64,000 nucleotides of DNA, taken from Stenotrophomonas rhizophila. Its GTDB lineage: Bacteria > Pseudomonadota > Gammaproteobacteria > Xanthomonadales > Xanthomonadaceae. The translations under genes were made by a program, and so were the position numbers. The DNA lies in contig NZ_VDQT01000001.1 of NCBI RefSeq assembly GCF_007667275.1, forward strand, positions 558,001 through 622,000. The letters run 5' to 3'. Of this stretch, positions 27,629 to 35,461 are shown in pieces. Position 1 is the first letter of the stretch; each line of letters starts with the position of its first letter. The notes below the pieces were generated by a model. That model was not told the DNA's origin. It was given only the letters and a program-made list of their open reading frames with translations, and ran no database searches.

Positions 27629-30162
27629 AGGCGCGCTCCTTCGCCGGCGGCCACCCGCAACACATCGGCGAACACACCCGCCGCGGTGACTTCCGGGCCC
27701 GCGCCGGGGCCCTGCACCACCAGCGGGTTGTCGCAGTAACGGCGCGTGGTGAACTGCACCACGTTGTCGGTCAGCCGCAGGTTGGCGAAGGCGTGGTCGG
27801 CCGGCAGTTCGACCAGGCCGACCTGGGCCGCATCGGCCGACAGACGCGCCACGTAGCGCAGCACGGCACCGCGCGCACGCGCCTGCGCCAGGCGCTCGGC
27901 GAACGCCGCGTCCACCGTATCCAGCCCGGCCATGAACCCCTCCACGCTGCTGTCGCGCAGCGCTTCGGGCACCAGGCTTTCCACCATGACCTGGTCCAGG
28001 CTCAGCTCGCGTCCGGCTTCGCGGGCCAGGATGACCAGCTTGCGGGCCACGTCCACCCCGGACAGGTCGTCACGCGGGTCCGGCTCGGTGTAGCCCATGC
28101 CGCGGGCCTGTGCGACAAGTTCGGAGAACGGCACCTGGCCGTCGTATTTGTTGAACAGCCAGGCCAGCGTGCCGGAGAAGATGCCGTCGATGGCCAGGAT
28201 TTCGTCGCCGGTGTCGACCAGGTCGCGCAGCGTGGTGATCACCGGCAGGCCGGCGCCCACCGTGGCCTCGTAGCGGAAGCGCGCACCGCTGCCTGCAGCG
28301 GCCTCGCGGATGGCGTGGTAGCGCGGCAACGGGCCGGCCCCTGCCTGCTTGTTCGGCGTGACCACGTGGATCCCGGCCTGCAGCCACGCGGCATAGCGGT
28401 CGGCGACCTCGGCGCTGCCGCTGCAGTCGATGATCAGCGCGTGCGGCAGGTGTGCCGACAGCAGGTGGTCGGTGAACGCATCCAGGTCGGTTACCTGCGC
28501 GCCGCCGGCCAGCGCAGCGCGCCAGTCGCCCGCCACCCCGCGCGCGTCCAGGTGCATGCGGCTGCGCGACGCCACCGCGCGCAGCCGCAGGTCGACATTG
28601 GCGCGGGTCAGCAAGGTCGGCTGCGCGGCCAGCAACTGGTCCAGCAGCGCGGCGCCGACGTTGCCCGGGCCGATCACGCCGACCGAGAAGGTCTGCGGCG
28701 ACAGCCAGAAGCCTGCATGCGCGGCACGCAGCGCCTTGGTCGCATGGCGGCTGTCCACCGCCACCGAGATGTTGCGCTCGGACGAGCCCTGTGCGATCGC
28801 CAGGATGTTCACCTGCGCGCGCCCCAGCGATTCGAACAGGCGCGCGGCCACCCCGGGCTGCCCGGCCATGCCGTCGCCCACTGCGGCCAGCACGCTGACG
28901 TTGTCGGTGAGCTGGACCCGCTGCACCTGGCCCAGCCCGAGTTCGTGCGCGAAGGCCTGCAGCAGGGCATCGCGCGCACGCCCGGCTTCGGCCTGGCGCA
29001 CCACGCAGCAGATCGAGTGTTCGGACGAGCCCTGCGAAATCATCACCACCGACACATGTGCGTTGCGCAGCGCCGCGAACACGCGCTCGGCCGTGCCCGG
29101 CACGCCGATCAGGCCGGTGCCTTCCAGATTGAGCAGGGCCAGTTCGGCGCTGAGCGTAAGCCCCTTGATCGGACCCGACGCGGTGCGCTCGGCGGTGATG
29201 CGGGTGCCGGGATGATCGGGATGGAAAGTATTGCGGATGATGATCGGCAGGCCACGTTCGATGGCCGGCGACATCGTCTGCGGATGCACCACCTTGGCGC
29301 CGAAATAGGCCAGTTCGCAGGCCTCGTCATAGCTCAGTGCCTCCAGCTGCACCGCTTCGGGCACCACCCGCGGATCGGCCGAAAGCACCCCGTCCACATC
29401 GGTCCAGATGTGCAGTTCGTCGGCGTCGAACAGCGCGGCGAAGATCGCCCCGGAGTAGTCGCTGCCGTTGCGCCCGAGCGTGGTCACGCGACCGCGCCGG
29501 TCGCGCGCGACGAATCCGGTTGCAACCACCCGCGCGGCGGCATTCGCCTCGCGCCAGCTGGCGAGGCGCTGCGCGCTCTGCACCCAGTCCACGTCCACCC
29601 CGAGTTCGCCGCGATCGACCACCAGCACATCGCGCGCATCCAGCACCGCGCACGCTTCGCCCCGGCTGCGCAGGTAGTGGCCGAGCAGGTGCGCCGAATA
29701 CACTTCGCCCAAACCCTGCACGCGGTCCAGCACTTCGGCCGGCAGTTCGCCGATCACCGCCAGCGCCGCCAGCACTTCGGCCAGCTGGTCGAAACGTGCG
29801 TCCAGCCATTCCACCGTGTCGCCGGCATGCTCGCCAAGCAACGACACCGCCGCACCGCGATGGCGCGCACGCAGTGCATGCCAGTCCTCGCGCCACTGCG
29901 GCGCGTTGTCCGCGGCCGCGCCGGCCAGGGCGATCAACGCATCGGTCACCCCCTTCATCGCCGACACCACGGTGACCTGCACCGCCTCGTCGCGGGCCAG
30001 CAGCAGCTGCGCTACATGGCGGTAGCGGTCGGCATCGGCGACCGAGGTACCCCCGAACTTGTGCACCACGGTCGCCGTAGCGGCACGCAGGGCGGAGGAC
30101 GCGCCTGCCGCTGAGGCGGCGTCGGAGGGAGCGGCGTCGGGTGAAGCGGCAACGTGGGACAT
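27625..30162 (-). CDS. thrA: Bifunctional aspartate kinase / homoserine dehydrogenase I
   Basis: An 845-residue fusion. Aspartate kinase starts at [12 protein letters not shown] (about residue 32) and includes [12 protein letters not shown]; two ACT domains follow ([22 protein letters not shown]), the sites of threonine feedback. Homoserine dehydrogenase begins with the Rossmann [13 protein letters not shown] and has VVTPNKQAG. Residues 1-30 are an Ala/Ser-rich extension. ATG at 30162 is preceded by GAGGTCAGC. It catalyses the first and third steps from aspartate and is likely controlled by the upstream leader peptide. Confidence 0.95.
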   Translation of the reverse strand: MSHVAASPDAAPSDAASAAGASSALRAATATVVHKFGGTSVADADRYRHVAQLLLARDEAVQVTVVSAMKGVTDALIALAGAAADNAPQWREDWHALRARHRGAAVSLLGEHAGDTVEWLDARFDQLAEVLAALAVIGELPAEVLDRVQGLGEVYSAHLLGHYLRSRGEACAVLDARDVLVVDRGELGVDVDWVQSAQRLASWREANAAARVVATGFVARDRRGRVTTLGRNGSDYSGAIFAALFDADELHIWTDVDGVLSADPRVVPEAVQLEALSYDEACELAYFGAKVVHPQTMSPAIERGLPIIIRNTFHPDHPGTRITAERTASGPIKGLTLSAELALLNLEGTGLIGVPGTAERVFAALRNAHVSVVMISQGSSEHSICCVVRQAEAGRARDALLQAFAHELGLGQVQRVQLTDNVSVLAAVGDGMAGQPGVAARLFESLGRAQVNILAIAQGSSERNISVAVDSRHATKALRAAHAGFWLSPQTFSVGVIGPGNVGAALLDQLLAAQPTLLTRANVDLRLRAVASRSRMHLDARGVAGDWRAALAGGAQVTDLDAFTDHLLSAHLPHALIIDCSGSAEVADRYAAWLQAGIHVVTPNKQAGAGPLPRYHAIREAAAGSGARFRYEATVGAGLPVITTLRDLVDTGDEILAIDGIFSGTLAWLFNKYDGQVPFSELVAQARGMGYTEPDPRDDLSGVDVARKLVILAREAGRELSLDQVMVESLVPEALRDSSVEGFMAGLDTVDAAFAERLAQARARGAVLRYVARLSADAAQVGLVELPADHAFANLRLTDNVVQFTTRRYCDNPLVVQGPGAGPEVTAAGVFADVLRVAAGEGARL

Positions 30163-30208
30163 GCTGACCTCGATTCGAGGCCCCGCGACATCCAGGCTGA
30201 AGGAGATT

Positions 30209-30233
30209 CCCCGCAACCTGGTCTGGTGCGGGG
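30209..30233 (-). terminator. Candidate attenuator hairpin between thrL and thrA
   Basis: CCCCGC and GCGGGG arms with ACC/GGT inner pairing. The minus-strand RNA after it is AATCTCCTT, without a good U-run, so its role as the terminator is uncertain. Confidence 0.4.
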
Positions 30234-30249
30234 CCGTTGTTTTCGGAAA

Positions 30250-30387
30250 TTACGCGAAGACGACGGGCCGCACCAAGCGAGTGGTGGCGGTGGTAATGGT
30301 GGTGGTACCGAGGGCCAGGCGCGCACGGGCACTGCCGCCGTTGACGGCGGTGGTGCGAAGCGGGACGGTGGCGTCGGCAAGGACCAT
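30250..30387 (-). CDS. thrL: thr operon leader peptide (attenuator)
   Basis: A 45-codon frame from ATG 30387 to TAA 30250, 88 bases before thrA. Its distal half contains the run TTTITTATT (codons 28-36), eight Thr or Ile codons in nine, and more Thr earlier (residues 7, 12, 13). E. coli ThrL shows the same Thr/Ile enrichment, where ribosome stalling on scarce threonyl- or isoleucyl-tRNA relieves termination. A GC-rich hairpin follows. Too short for routine gene finding. An internal start is possible because the best -35 sequence lies very near the ATG. Confidence 0.75.
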   Translation of the reverse strand: MVLADATVPLRTTAVNGGSARARLALGTTTITTATTRLVRPVVFA

Positions 30388-30396
30388 GGGCCAAGA

Positions 30397-30423
30397 AAAC
30401 TACGCCAGCCATACGCTTGTCAA
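30397..30423 (-). promoter_or_regulatory. Candidate promoter of the thr operon
   Basis: Perfect -35 TTGACA on the minus strand (30418-30423) with TAGTTT 15 bases further (30397-30402). The short spacer and near-leaderless thrL ATG make the exact -10 uncertain. Confidence 0.4.
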
Positions 30424-30513
30424 GTGCTGCACCGCAAAACGGCATTCACCGCGAACGGCCCGCATCGTCGGCAAAAAAGGTTGCGGATGTGACCAACGTG
30501 CCGGAGCCGACAG

Positions 30514-31461
30514 TCAGCCGACGTGCTGGGCCACCGCGCGCGGAGGACGGTGGGCGTGGGCGCACAGCAGCACCCCCGACACCAGGCAGACGATGGCCAC
30601 GATTTCCATATGGGTGGGCCAGCGCTGCTGCCAGGCGAAGCCGTACAACAGCGCGAACAGGGTTTCGAACACGATCATCTGCCCGGTCATGGTCAACGGC
30701 AGGCTGCGGCTGGCGCGGTTCCAGCAGGCGTTGCCGACCACCGACGCCACTACCGCCACGCCGGCGCTGACGACCCAGAACCACATCCACGCCCCGGCGG
30801 CGTGCACCGTGCTGGACAGCACGAACGCACTGGGCACCAGCAGCAGTGCCAGTGCACCGGTGGTGACCCCGGTCAACAGCGACCAGTCGTGCCCGGACAG
30901 GTCCGGCCGTCGCGCCAGCCAGCGGCTGTTGCCGATCGAGTACAGCGCCCAGGAGAACAGCGCGCCGACTGCGCACAGCAGGCCCAGCAGGCGTTGCTGG
31001 GTCGACCCCTGCGCATGCTCGGACTGCAGCGCCTCATAGCCGACCAGCGCCACCCCGAGCAGGCACAGGCCCAGCGCGGGCGCCAGCTGGCGCAACGGCA
31101 CCGCGCCCTGTTCGCGCGCGCCGACCACGGTCACCACCACTGGGATCAGCCCCACGATCAGCGAGGCGGCCGCCCCACCGGCCCACTGCACGGCCTTGGC
31201 CAGCAGCACGAAATACACCAGGTTGCCGGCCAGGCTCAGCCACAGCAGTCCGCGCCATTCCGGCGCGCCGATGCGCTGGTGCAGTTCGCGCCAGCGCGGC
31301 GCCAGCAACACCACGGCAATCAGGCCATAGACCAGGTAGCGCCCGGCCGACAGCTGCACCGGGCTGAACTGGCTCAACACGGCCGGCGCCAGGAACACCA
31401 CGCCCCACAGCGCGCCGGCGGCAATGCCGTTGGCGATGCCCACGCCCATCGAACGATTCAT
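30514..31461 (-). CDS. DMT-superfamily (EamA-like) transporter
   Basis: A 315-residue inner-membrane protein with about ten hydrophobic helices and two EamA-like halves (GIAAGALWGVVFLAPA; AVGALFSWALYSIGNS). Probably a metabolite exporter; substrate unknown. Start ATG 31461, 72 bases after the AraC-family gene on the same strand, which may control it. Confidence 0.85.
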   Translation of the reverse strand: MNRSMGVGIANGIAAGALWGVVFLAPAVLSQFSPVQLSAGRYLVYGLIAVVLLAPRWRELHQRIGAPEWRGLLWLSLAGNLVYFVLLAKAVQWAGGAAASLIVGLIPVVVTVVGAREQGAVPLRQLAPALGLCLLGVALVGYEALQSEHAQGSTQQRLLGLLCAVGALFSWALYSIGNSRWLARRPDLSGHDWSLLTGVTTGALALLLVPSAFVLSSTVHAAGAWMWFWVVSAGVAVVASVVGNACWNRASRSLPLTMTGQMIVFETLFALLYGFAWQQRWPTHMEIVAIVCLVSGVLLCAHAHRPPRAVAQHVG

Positions 31462-31533
31462 CTACGCCCTGCACCCGGCAAAGGAAAGTCCGCGCCAGTG
31501 TAGGTGGGAAGCCACCGTCGATCTTGACCCAGG

Positions 31534-32262
31534 CTACTGCGCGGACCGGTGGCGGCGTCGGTAGTCGGCCGGTGTCATGCCCCATTCGCGTCGCAGCGCA
31601 CGGGTCAGCGCGCTCTGTTCGGAGGAGCCGGCGTGCTGGGCGATGGACGCGATGGGCGCGTCGCTATCGACCAATCGCCCCCGCGCCCAGCGCAGACGGC
31701 TGCCGCTCAGCCAGCCCTGCGGACTGAGCCCGAAGGCCCGCTGGAACAACGCATGCACGCGACTGGTACTGACCCCTACCTCGTTGGCAATGCGCTCAAC
31801 CGGCCACGCCTGCCCGGGGGCCGCCTCGATGCGCGCACACACTGCCTGCAGGCGGGTGGCGCTGCCGGCCAGAGAAAACGCCTCCAGCAGCGCAGGCAGC
31901 TCCAGCGCCACCACGTCGGCCTCGACACATTCGTCCGGTACCGTGCCCACCCGCTGCGCCATCCGCCGCACCTGGGCTGGAAGCGCCAATACGGGCTGCC
32001 GTTGAAGGCGCTCAAGGGTGTCGTCATCGAACATGTCGGCCGGACAGTCGACGATCAGGAAACGGTCGTTATCGTCGGCGGCCTGGGCGTGCCCCGCCAG
32101 TGGCGCGACGAAGGCCCCCTGCAGCAGATCCAGCCGCGCGCCCCGCCCTTCCAGCTCGAATGCCAGTTCGCCGCGCACCGGCAGCACCCACTGCGCGAAC
32201 GCGTGGCGATCGACGCTGGAATCGCGCCCATACCGGCGAACGTTGAAAGCAGGTGAAGACAT
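31534..32262 (-). CDS. AraC-family transcriptional regulator
   Basis: A 242-residue protein from ATG 32262 (MSSPAFNVRRYG). The N-terminal half is a cupin-like sensor; the C-terminal hundred residues carry the two HTH motifs: VERIANEVGVSTSRVHALFQRAFG and PIASIAQHAGSSEQSALTRALRREWGMTPADYRR. It is divergent from a GNAT gene and upstream of the EamA transporter. Effector unknown. Confidence 0.88.
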   Translation of the reverse strand: MSSPAFNVRRYGRDSSVDRHAFAQWVLPVRGELAFELEGRGARLDLLQGAFVAPLAGHAQAADDNDRFLIVDCPADMFDDDTLERLQRQPVLALPAQVRRMAQRVGTVPDECVEADVVALELPALLEAFSLAGSATRLQAVCARIEAAPGQAWPVERIANEVGVSTSRVHALFQRAFGLSPQGWLSGSRLRWARGRLVDSDAPIASIAQHAGSSEQSALTRALRREWGMTPADYRRRHRSAQ

Positions 32263-32383
32263 GCGCGCAAGTCTGCGCGCGGTTGCAGAAACCTGCAACG
32301 CGTCACGGCAAGGGGCCGAGGGGTGGGTGGTATAAGAAGGGTGTCGCGCCGGACGTACCGACGTTCTGTACAGGGAGTACTCG

Positions 32384-32860
32384 ATGCCATACCTCACGCT
32401 GAGCCAGGCTCCGCACCTGCTGCCGACCGTTGCCCGCTGGTATTTCGATACCTGGGGTGCGCGTGTTCCCGGGCACACCTACGATGACGAGCAGCAGCGC
32501 CTCGAGGTGTTCCTGCACGACAACGAGCTGCCAATGCTGCTGATGGCCATGCAGAACGACGTCCCCATCGCCGCCGCGCAGCTGAAATTCCACGAGCGGA
32601 CCGAGCATCCGGAACGGCTGCATTGGCTGGGCGGTGTGTTCGTCACCCCGCAACACCGGGGCCGCGACCTGGCCAGCGCGATGATCGAAACCCTCATGCA
32701 GAAAGCGCGCGGCTATGGCGTGCGCGAAGTGTTCCTGCAGACCGAGCACGACGATGGGGGGCTGTATGCACGGCTGGGGTGGGAGCCACTGGAGCGGCAG
32801 ACCCATCGCACCGGCGTGCCGGTACGCATCATGCGGCGCGTGTTGCCGATTGCCCGGTAA
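32384..32860 (+). CDS. GNAT-family N-acetyltransferase
   Basis: A 158-residue cytosolic acetyltransferase. The acetyl-CoA pyrophosphate loop is seen in GVFVTPQHRGRDLASAMIETL, followed by VFLQTEHDDGGLYARLGWEPLER. An AGGGAG sequence lies 7 bases before the ATG. Substrate unknown. Divergent from the AraC-family gene over a 121-base gap containing TATAAG. Confidence 0.86.
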   Translation: MPYLTLSQAPHLLPTVARWYFDTWGARVPGHTYDDEQQRLEVFLHDNELPMLLMAMQNDVPIAAAQLKFHERTEHPERLHWLGGVFVTPQHRGRDLASAMIETLMQKARGYGVREVFLQTEHDDGGLYARLGWEPLERQTHRTGVPVRIMRRVLPIAR

Positions 32861-32889
32861 ACGCTGTGCCTACGCGTGGTCGATCCAGC

Positions 32890-33216
32890 TCAGCGGAAAC
32901 GAACCGGCTGAGGTGCCGGGCGGTCGGCCAGGGAGCCCATGGTGAAGGTATAGCCGGCTTCTTCCAGCAGCTTGCGCATGCGCAGCTCTGCCCGCTTGGG
33001 ATACGCCAATGAGGTAGGTGCATGCAGCGCATAGGCGGTGGAACGCCCACCCTGCATGTCACGGGTGACCGAGGACTGGTTCGTCTCGCATGCGTTCGAC
33101 CACAGGTTCAACAACACCTGGGGTCCAATGGACTGGTTGTTGCCAAGGCGAAGCGTGAGCCAACGCATGTGTTCCATGAGCAATCCCAGCGGTACGTGTG
33201 TTCGAGTATGCACCAT
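32890..33216 (-). CDS. Conserved-looking hypothetical protein
   Basis: A frame of up to 108 residues (ATG 33216; internal ATG at 33177 is equally likely, MEHMRWLTLRLG). Third-position GC bias in the reverse frame looks like coding sequence, and the C-terminus (KRAELRMRKLLEEAGYTFTMG) could form a helix. No signal peptide, membrane segment or known domain recognised. No strong ribosome-binding site. It is convergent with the GNAT gene. A 30-base hairpin at 33265 separates it from the next gene. Confidence 0.55.
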   Translation of the reverse strand: MVHTRTHVPLGLLMEHMRWLTLRLGNNQSIGPQVLLNLWSNACETNQSSVTRDMQGGRSTAYALHAPTSLAYPKRAELRMRKLLEEAGYTFTMGSLADRPAPQPVRFR

Positions 33217-33264
33217 ATCCGGGGTGGCCGTACGGCGGGGTCTGGACCCACCTATCCCGCAAAT

Positions 33265-33295
33265 GCAGACGCCCCGGCTGAACCGGGGCGCCTGC
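33265..33295 (-). terminator. Hairpin after the four-helix-bundle protein gene
   Basis: CGCCCCGG CTGAA CCGGGGCG with flanking GCAG/CTGC pairing, 38 bases past the stop at 33329. Weak T-tract on the minus strand (TTT at 33261-33263). Confidence 0.6.
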
Positions 33296-33328
33296 AGTAT
33301 GGCAGGGCGGCTGGCGCCGCCGGAGCCA

Positions 33329-33778
33329 TTACGACTTCATGGCGAGCTTGCGGTTGCGCATCACGTTATGGGTCTCTTCCACCTGCGGCAGCAGGCGGGT
33401 GACTTCAGCGCGGGCGGCCGGCGGCGTATCGTTGTCGGTCAGGGCGTCGCGGAATGCCTTCAGCAGGCGATCCTCGGATTCCTCCAGCTCGGCAACATAG
33501 CCGTACTGCGTGTCGCCCAAGGTGGCGCGGACCTTGCCGTAGAACTGCTGCATCGAGCCGACCATGGTGCCGTGCTCGGCCGGCTTCGCACCGGTAGCGG
33601 CCACAGTGCTGCTCAGCGCGGAAACGATATCGGCCTTGACGGCGGCAATGCGGGTGAACAACTGCGACAGCTCGGCATCCTTCACCTTAGTGGCAGCTTC
33701 GGTGTAGAAGTCCTTGCCATCACGGGCGATCTCGATGAGGTCGTTGAGGGTGTGCGCGGTCTTGGATTCGGTGCTCAC
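33329..33778 (-). CDS. PA2169/DUF2383-type four-helix-bundle protein
   Basis: A 149-residue all-alpha protein with the ferritin-like pattern of the PA2169 family (NDLIEIARDGKDFYTEAA, then KADIVSAL, VAELEESEDRLLKAFRDAL). The GTG start at 33778 has AGGAG 8 bases upstream. The family is often stress-induced; its biochemical role is unknown. The upstream 33779-33981 shows no gene. Confidence 0.85.
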   Translation of the reverse strand: MSTESKTAHTLNDLIEIARDGKDFYTEAATKVKDAELSQLFTRIAAVKADIVSALSSTVAATGAKPAEHGTMVGSMQQFYGKVRATLGDTQYGYVAELEESEDRLLKAFRDALTDNDTPPAARAEVTRLLPQVEETHNVMRNRKLAMKS

Positions 33779-33981
33779 TGATTTCTACTCCTGGGAAAAA
33801 TTCTGTGGTGACCCGTGTCGGGGTGAATCCACTTTTCCGCAGTTGCAATGAAGTCGGCGTGACCTTCCAACGACAGCGTTAAGCGATGTGTTGACCGTGG
33901 AAACACGATGTTTTCGCGACGTGTTTTAGGCGCAGACAACGTCGTCACATCTCGCGAGGCGAAGGGAACGAACAAAGAAAA

Positions 33982-33998
33982 GCCGCACTGTGTGCGGC
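33982..33998 (-). terminator. Intrinsic terminator of the proline-rich small gene
   Basis: Stem GCCGCAC / GTGCGGC with 3-base loop, then TTTTCTTT on the minus strand, 16 bases after the stop at 34014. Confidence 0.8.
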
Positions 33999-34013
33999 AT
34001 TGCTTCAGTCATG

Positions 34014-34229
34014 TCAGCGCGGGCTCGGTGGCACCGGTGCCTCAATCGGCGGACGCTCCGGCTGCGGATCACGCTCCGGCGGAACCTCACCGGGCGGCTC
34101 CGTCACCGGCGGCTCGGACGGTGGTGGTGCCTCTACCGGCGGCTCCGGCGCGGCAGGCTCAGGCTCCGGTGCTGGCACCTGCGCCGTGGGCTGCCACGGG
34201 AATTCAAGGGAGGTGGCGACAAGTGCCAT
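34014..34229 (-). CDS. Small proline/glutamate-rich protein
   Basis: A 71-residue frame from ATG 34229 (MALVATSLEFPW). After residue 15 it is almost entirely PEP/PPxEPP repeats (for example EPEPAAPEPPVEAPPP). AGGA lies about 10 bases before the ATG and an excellent intrinsic terminator follows, which supports a real gene. No signal peptide or membrane segment. Repeats of this kind can be unstructured linkers or periplasm-spanning segments, but function is unknown. It lies just outside the left edge of the tRNA-bounded island. Confidence 0.6.
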   Translation of the reverse strand: MALVATSLEFPWQPTAQVPAPEPEPAAPEPPVEAPPPSEPPVTEPPGEVPPERDPQPERPPIEAPVPPSPR

Positions 34230-34338
34230 GGAGTGGTTCCTGCAACGGTGGTGTTGCAGCAAAGGTGGCAGCTTGGCCGTCAAACTGTGGCGAGGAAGGT
34301 GTGCACGGCGTGTTTCCGATGCCGGGCCCATCGACGCC

Positions 34339-34410
34339 GACCCCGCCCCGATTCGAACGGGCGATCTTCGGCTTGGGAGGGCGACAAACCGCCTATACAG
34401 CGCAGGGGTT
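34339..34410 (-). pseudogene. tRNA-like sequence / att remnant at the left island edge
   Basis: Read on the minus strand, this can be folded as a poor cloverleaf: partial acceptor pairing (ACCCC/GGGGT), a 3-bp D stem, a CTCCCAA anticodon loop (CCC, Gly), and a T arm with one mismatch. No CCA is encoded. The 3' half is nearly identical to tRNA-Arg at 38615-38691 and the 5' half is more weakly similar. Either a decayed att duplicate or a tRNA-like att carried by the element; a functional tRNA is unlikely. Confidence 0.6.
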
Positions 34411-34415
34411 TCGCC

Positions 34416-34616
34416 TCACGACGCTTGGCCTCGCGTGTGACGGACGCCGTCGCAAATCAGGCGTCCGAAGAACTTTGAGGCAACAACCAAGAGTAGAGCA
34501 GTGGCCAACCACGGTTTGGCCGATTCGATCGCCGCTATCGAAAATTGCCCAGTCAGTCGCTCAAGATTTCGCGCCAACAACCTCGCGATCAAGGACCCTT
34601 CACCAGCGATCGACAT
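34416..34616 (-). CDS. Small single-TM protein, unknown
   Basis: A 66-residue frame from ATG 34616 (MSIAGEGSLIARLL). Residues about 36-55 (PWLATALLLVVASKFFG) form one membrane segment followed by a basic tail. The start overlaps the upstream gene's stop by 17 bases, which suggests a coupled pair. A longer frame starting at 34676 is possible but lies inside the upstream gene. The size and topology would suit a small membrane toxin or an accessory subunit, but nothing identifies it. It ends six bases before the tRNA-like element. Confidence 0.55.
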   Translation of the reverse strand: MSIAGEGSLIARLLARNLERLTGQFSIAAIESAKPWLATALLLVVASKFFGRLICDGVRHTRGQAS

Positions 34617-35067
34617 CGTCGTTGAATGCGACCTCGAGCTTCCTTCCAGACATTGCGTGCATGCCATGCACAGCAACCTCCGCCAGGAAGTATCCCCAAT
34701 GATCCAAGATGGTAGAGAGTTGCGCGCGGGAAAACTGCGCAGGTTCTCCGCCTACATCGAGATCGGGGTAGATTTCATTAGTAAAGCAAGCAAACCCTGG
34801 CTTGGCTACTGGCGGATCGAGCCAGATCGCGACGACGTTGTGGCCCCAGTTCGCCTGCCCGGTGTCCGACGCCTGGCGCCCCTGATCATCCATCGTGCCG
34901 AGCAACCGGGCCACTTCCTCCAACAGTTCTTGGTCAAGTTCTGAAATGAGCAGGAGAACCGTCAGGTTCATTGCACGACAGTAATTTTCATCCGGCCCCG
35001 CACAAGAGTAGTAGCTCCGGAAAAGCCCCGGTGCAGGCTCAAAAACTGAAGCGGTCAAGGTAAACAT
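34600..35067 (-). CDS. Unknown island protein (partner of the small TM protein)
   Basis: About 155 residues from ATG 35067 (MFTLTAS); GTG 35076 or ATG 34971 (MNLTVLLL) are alternatives and no start has a good ribosome-binding site. Visible features: a hydrophobic beta-strand LTVLLLISE, an acidic helix DQELLEEVARLLG, then a Trp/Asp-rich region ending HGMHAMSGRKLEVAFNDDVDRW. No known domain recognised; soluble and acidic, which would be compatible with an immunity protein. Transcribed with the overlapping 66-residue gene. Confidence 0.6.
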   Translation of the reverse strand: MFTLTASVFEPAPGLFRSYYSCAGPDENYCRAMNLTVLLLISELDQELLEEVARLLGTMDDQGRQASDTGQANWGHNVVAIWLDPPVAKPGFACFTNEIYPDLDVGGEPAQFSRAQLSTILDHWGYFLAEVAVHGMHAMSGRKLEVAFNDDVDRW

Positions 35068-35169
35068 CGATTGCACCCGCGATAGCCACGCAATTCAACA
35101 ACGCGGCTGCCATTCGGCTGGAAGCACCGAAAGCTCACGCCGCCACCTCACCATTGTGCGCCATCCCAT

Positions 35170-35431
35170 GTGCGCACCGAGCACGACCTTTTGCCTCACT
35201 ACCGTGCTAGCGGCTGGTTGCACGTACTCGCCATCGTGATTAGCGATCGACAAGCCGCAGCCGAACACGCAGCTGCCGCGTTATTGACAATCCGGCGGAA
35301 CAACGCAAGGCGTTCCTCTCCGCCGCGTTCAATTGCTCGCTGGTCACGCGGATTACGCGACAACGGAAAAGTACTATGCTCATTTGACGCCTCAAGGTGC
35401 TTGGGACGCAGTGGCGAAGTTGAGGTTCTAG
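35170..35431 (+). pseudogene. Tyrosine recombinase (integrase) C-terminal remnant
   Basis: After a stop at 35285-35287, the frame 35288-35431 reads GVPLRRVQLLAGHADY then ATTEKYYAHLTPQGAW and ends at TAG. This is the box-II region of phage-type integrases, with the GH motif and the catalytic Tyr context (TTxxYxHL). Upstream, in another frame, a broken HDL..RASGW stretch near 35182 may be the remains of the HxLR motif; the rest of the gene is gone. It is on the opposite strand from the cargo genes. The remnant supports past site-specific integration at the tRNA. Confidence 0.75.
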
Positions 35432-35461
35432 CAACAAGGCCTAGCATCGACGATACCCATC

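Noticed and set aside
34339-34410. A functional tRNA-Gly(CCC)
   Set aside because: Mismatches in acceptor, anticodon and T stems and no CCA end; similarity to the nearby tRNA-Arg better explains it as an att relic.
34000-34440. Glycine/serine-rich and RTGDLRLGRATN-containing plus-strand frames
   Set aside because: These are antisense to the proline-rich gene and run through the tRNA-like sequence.
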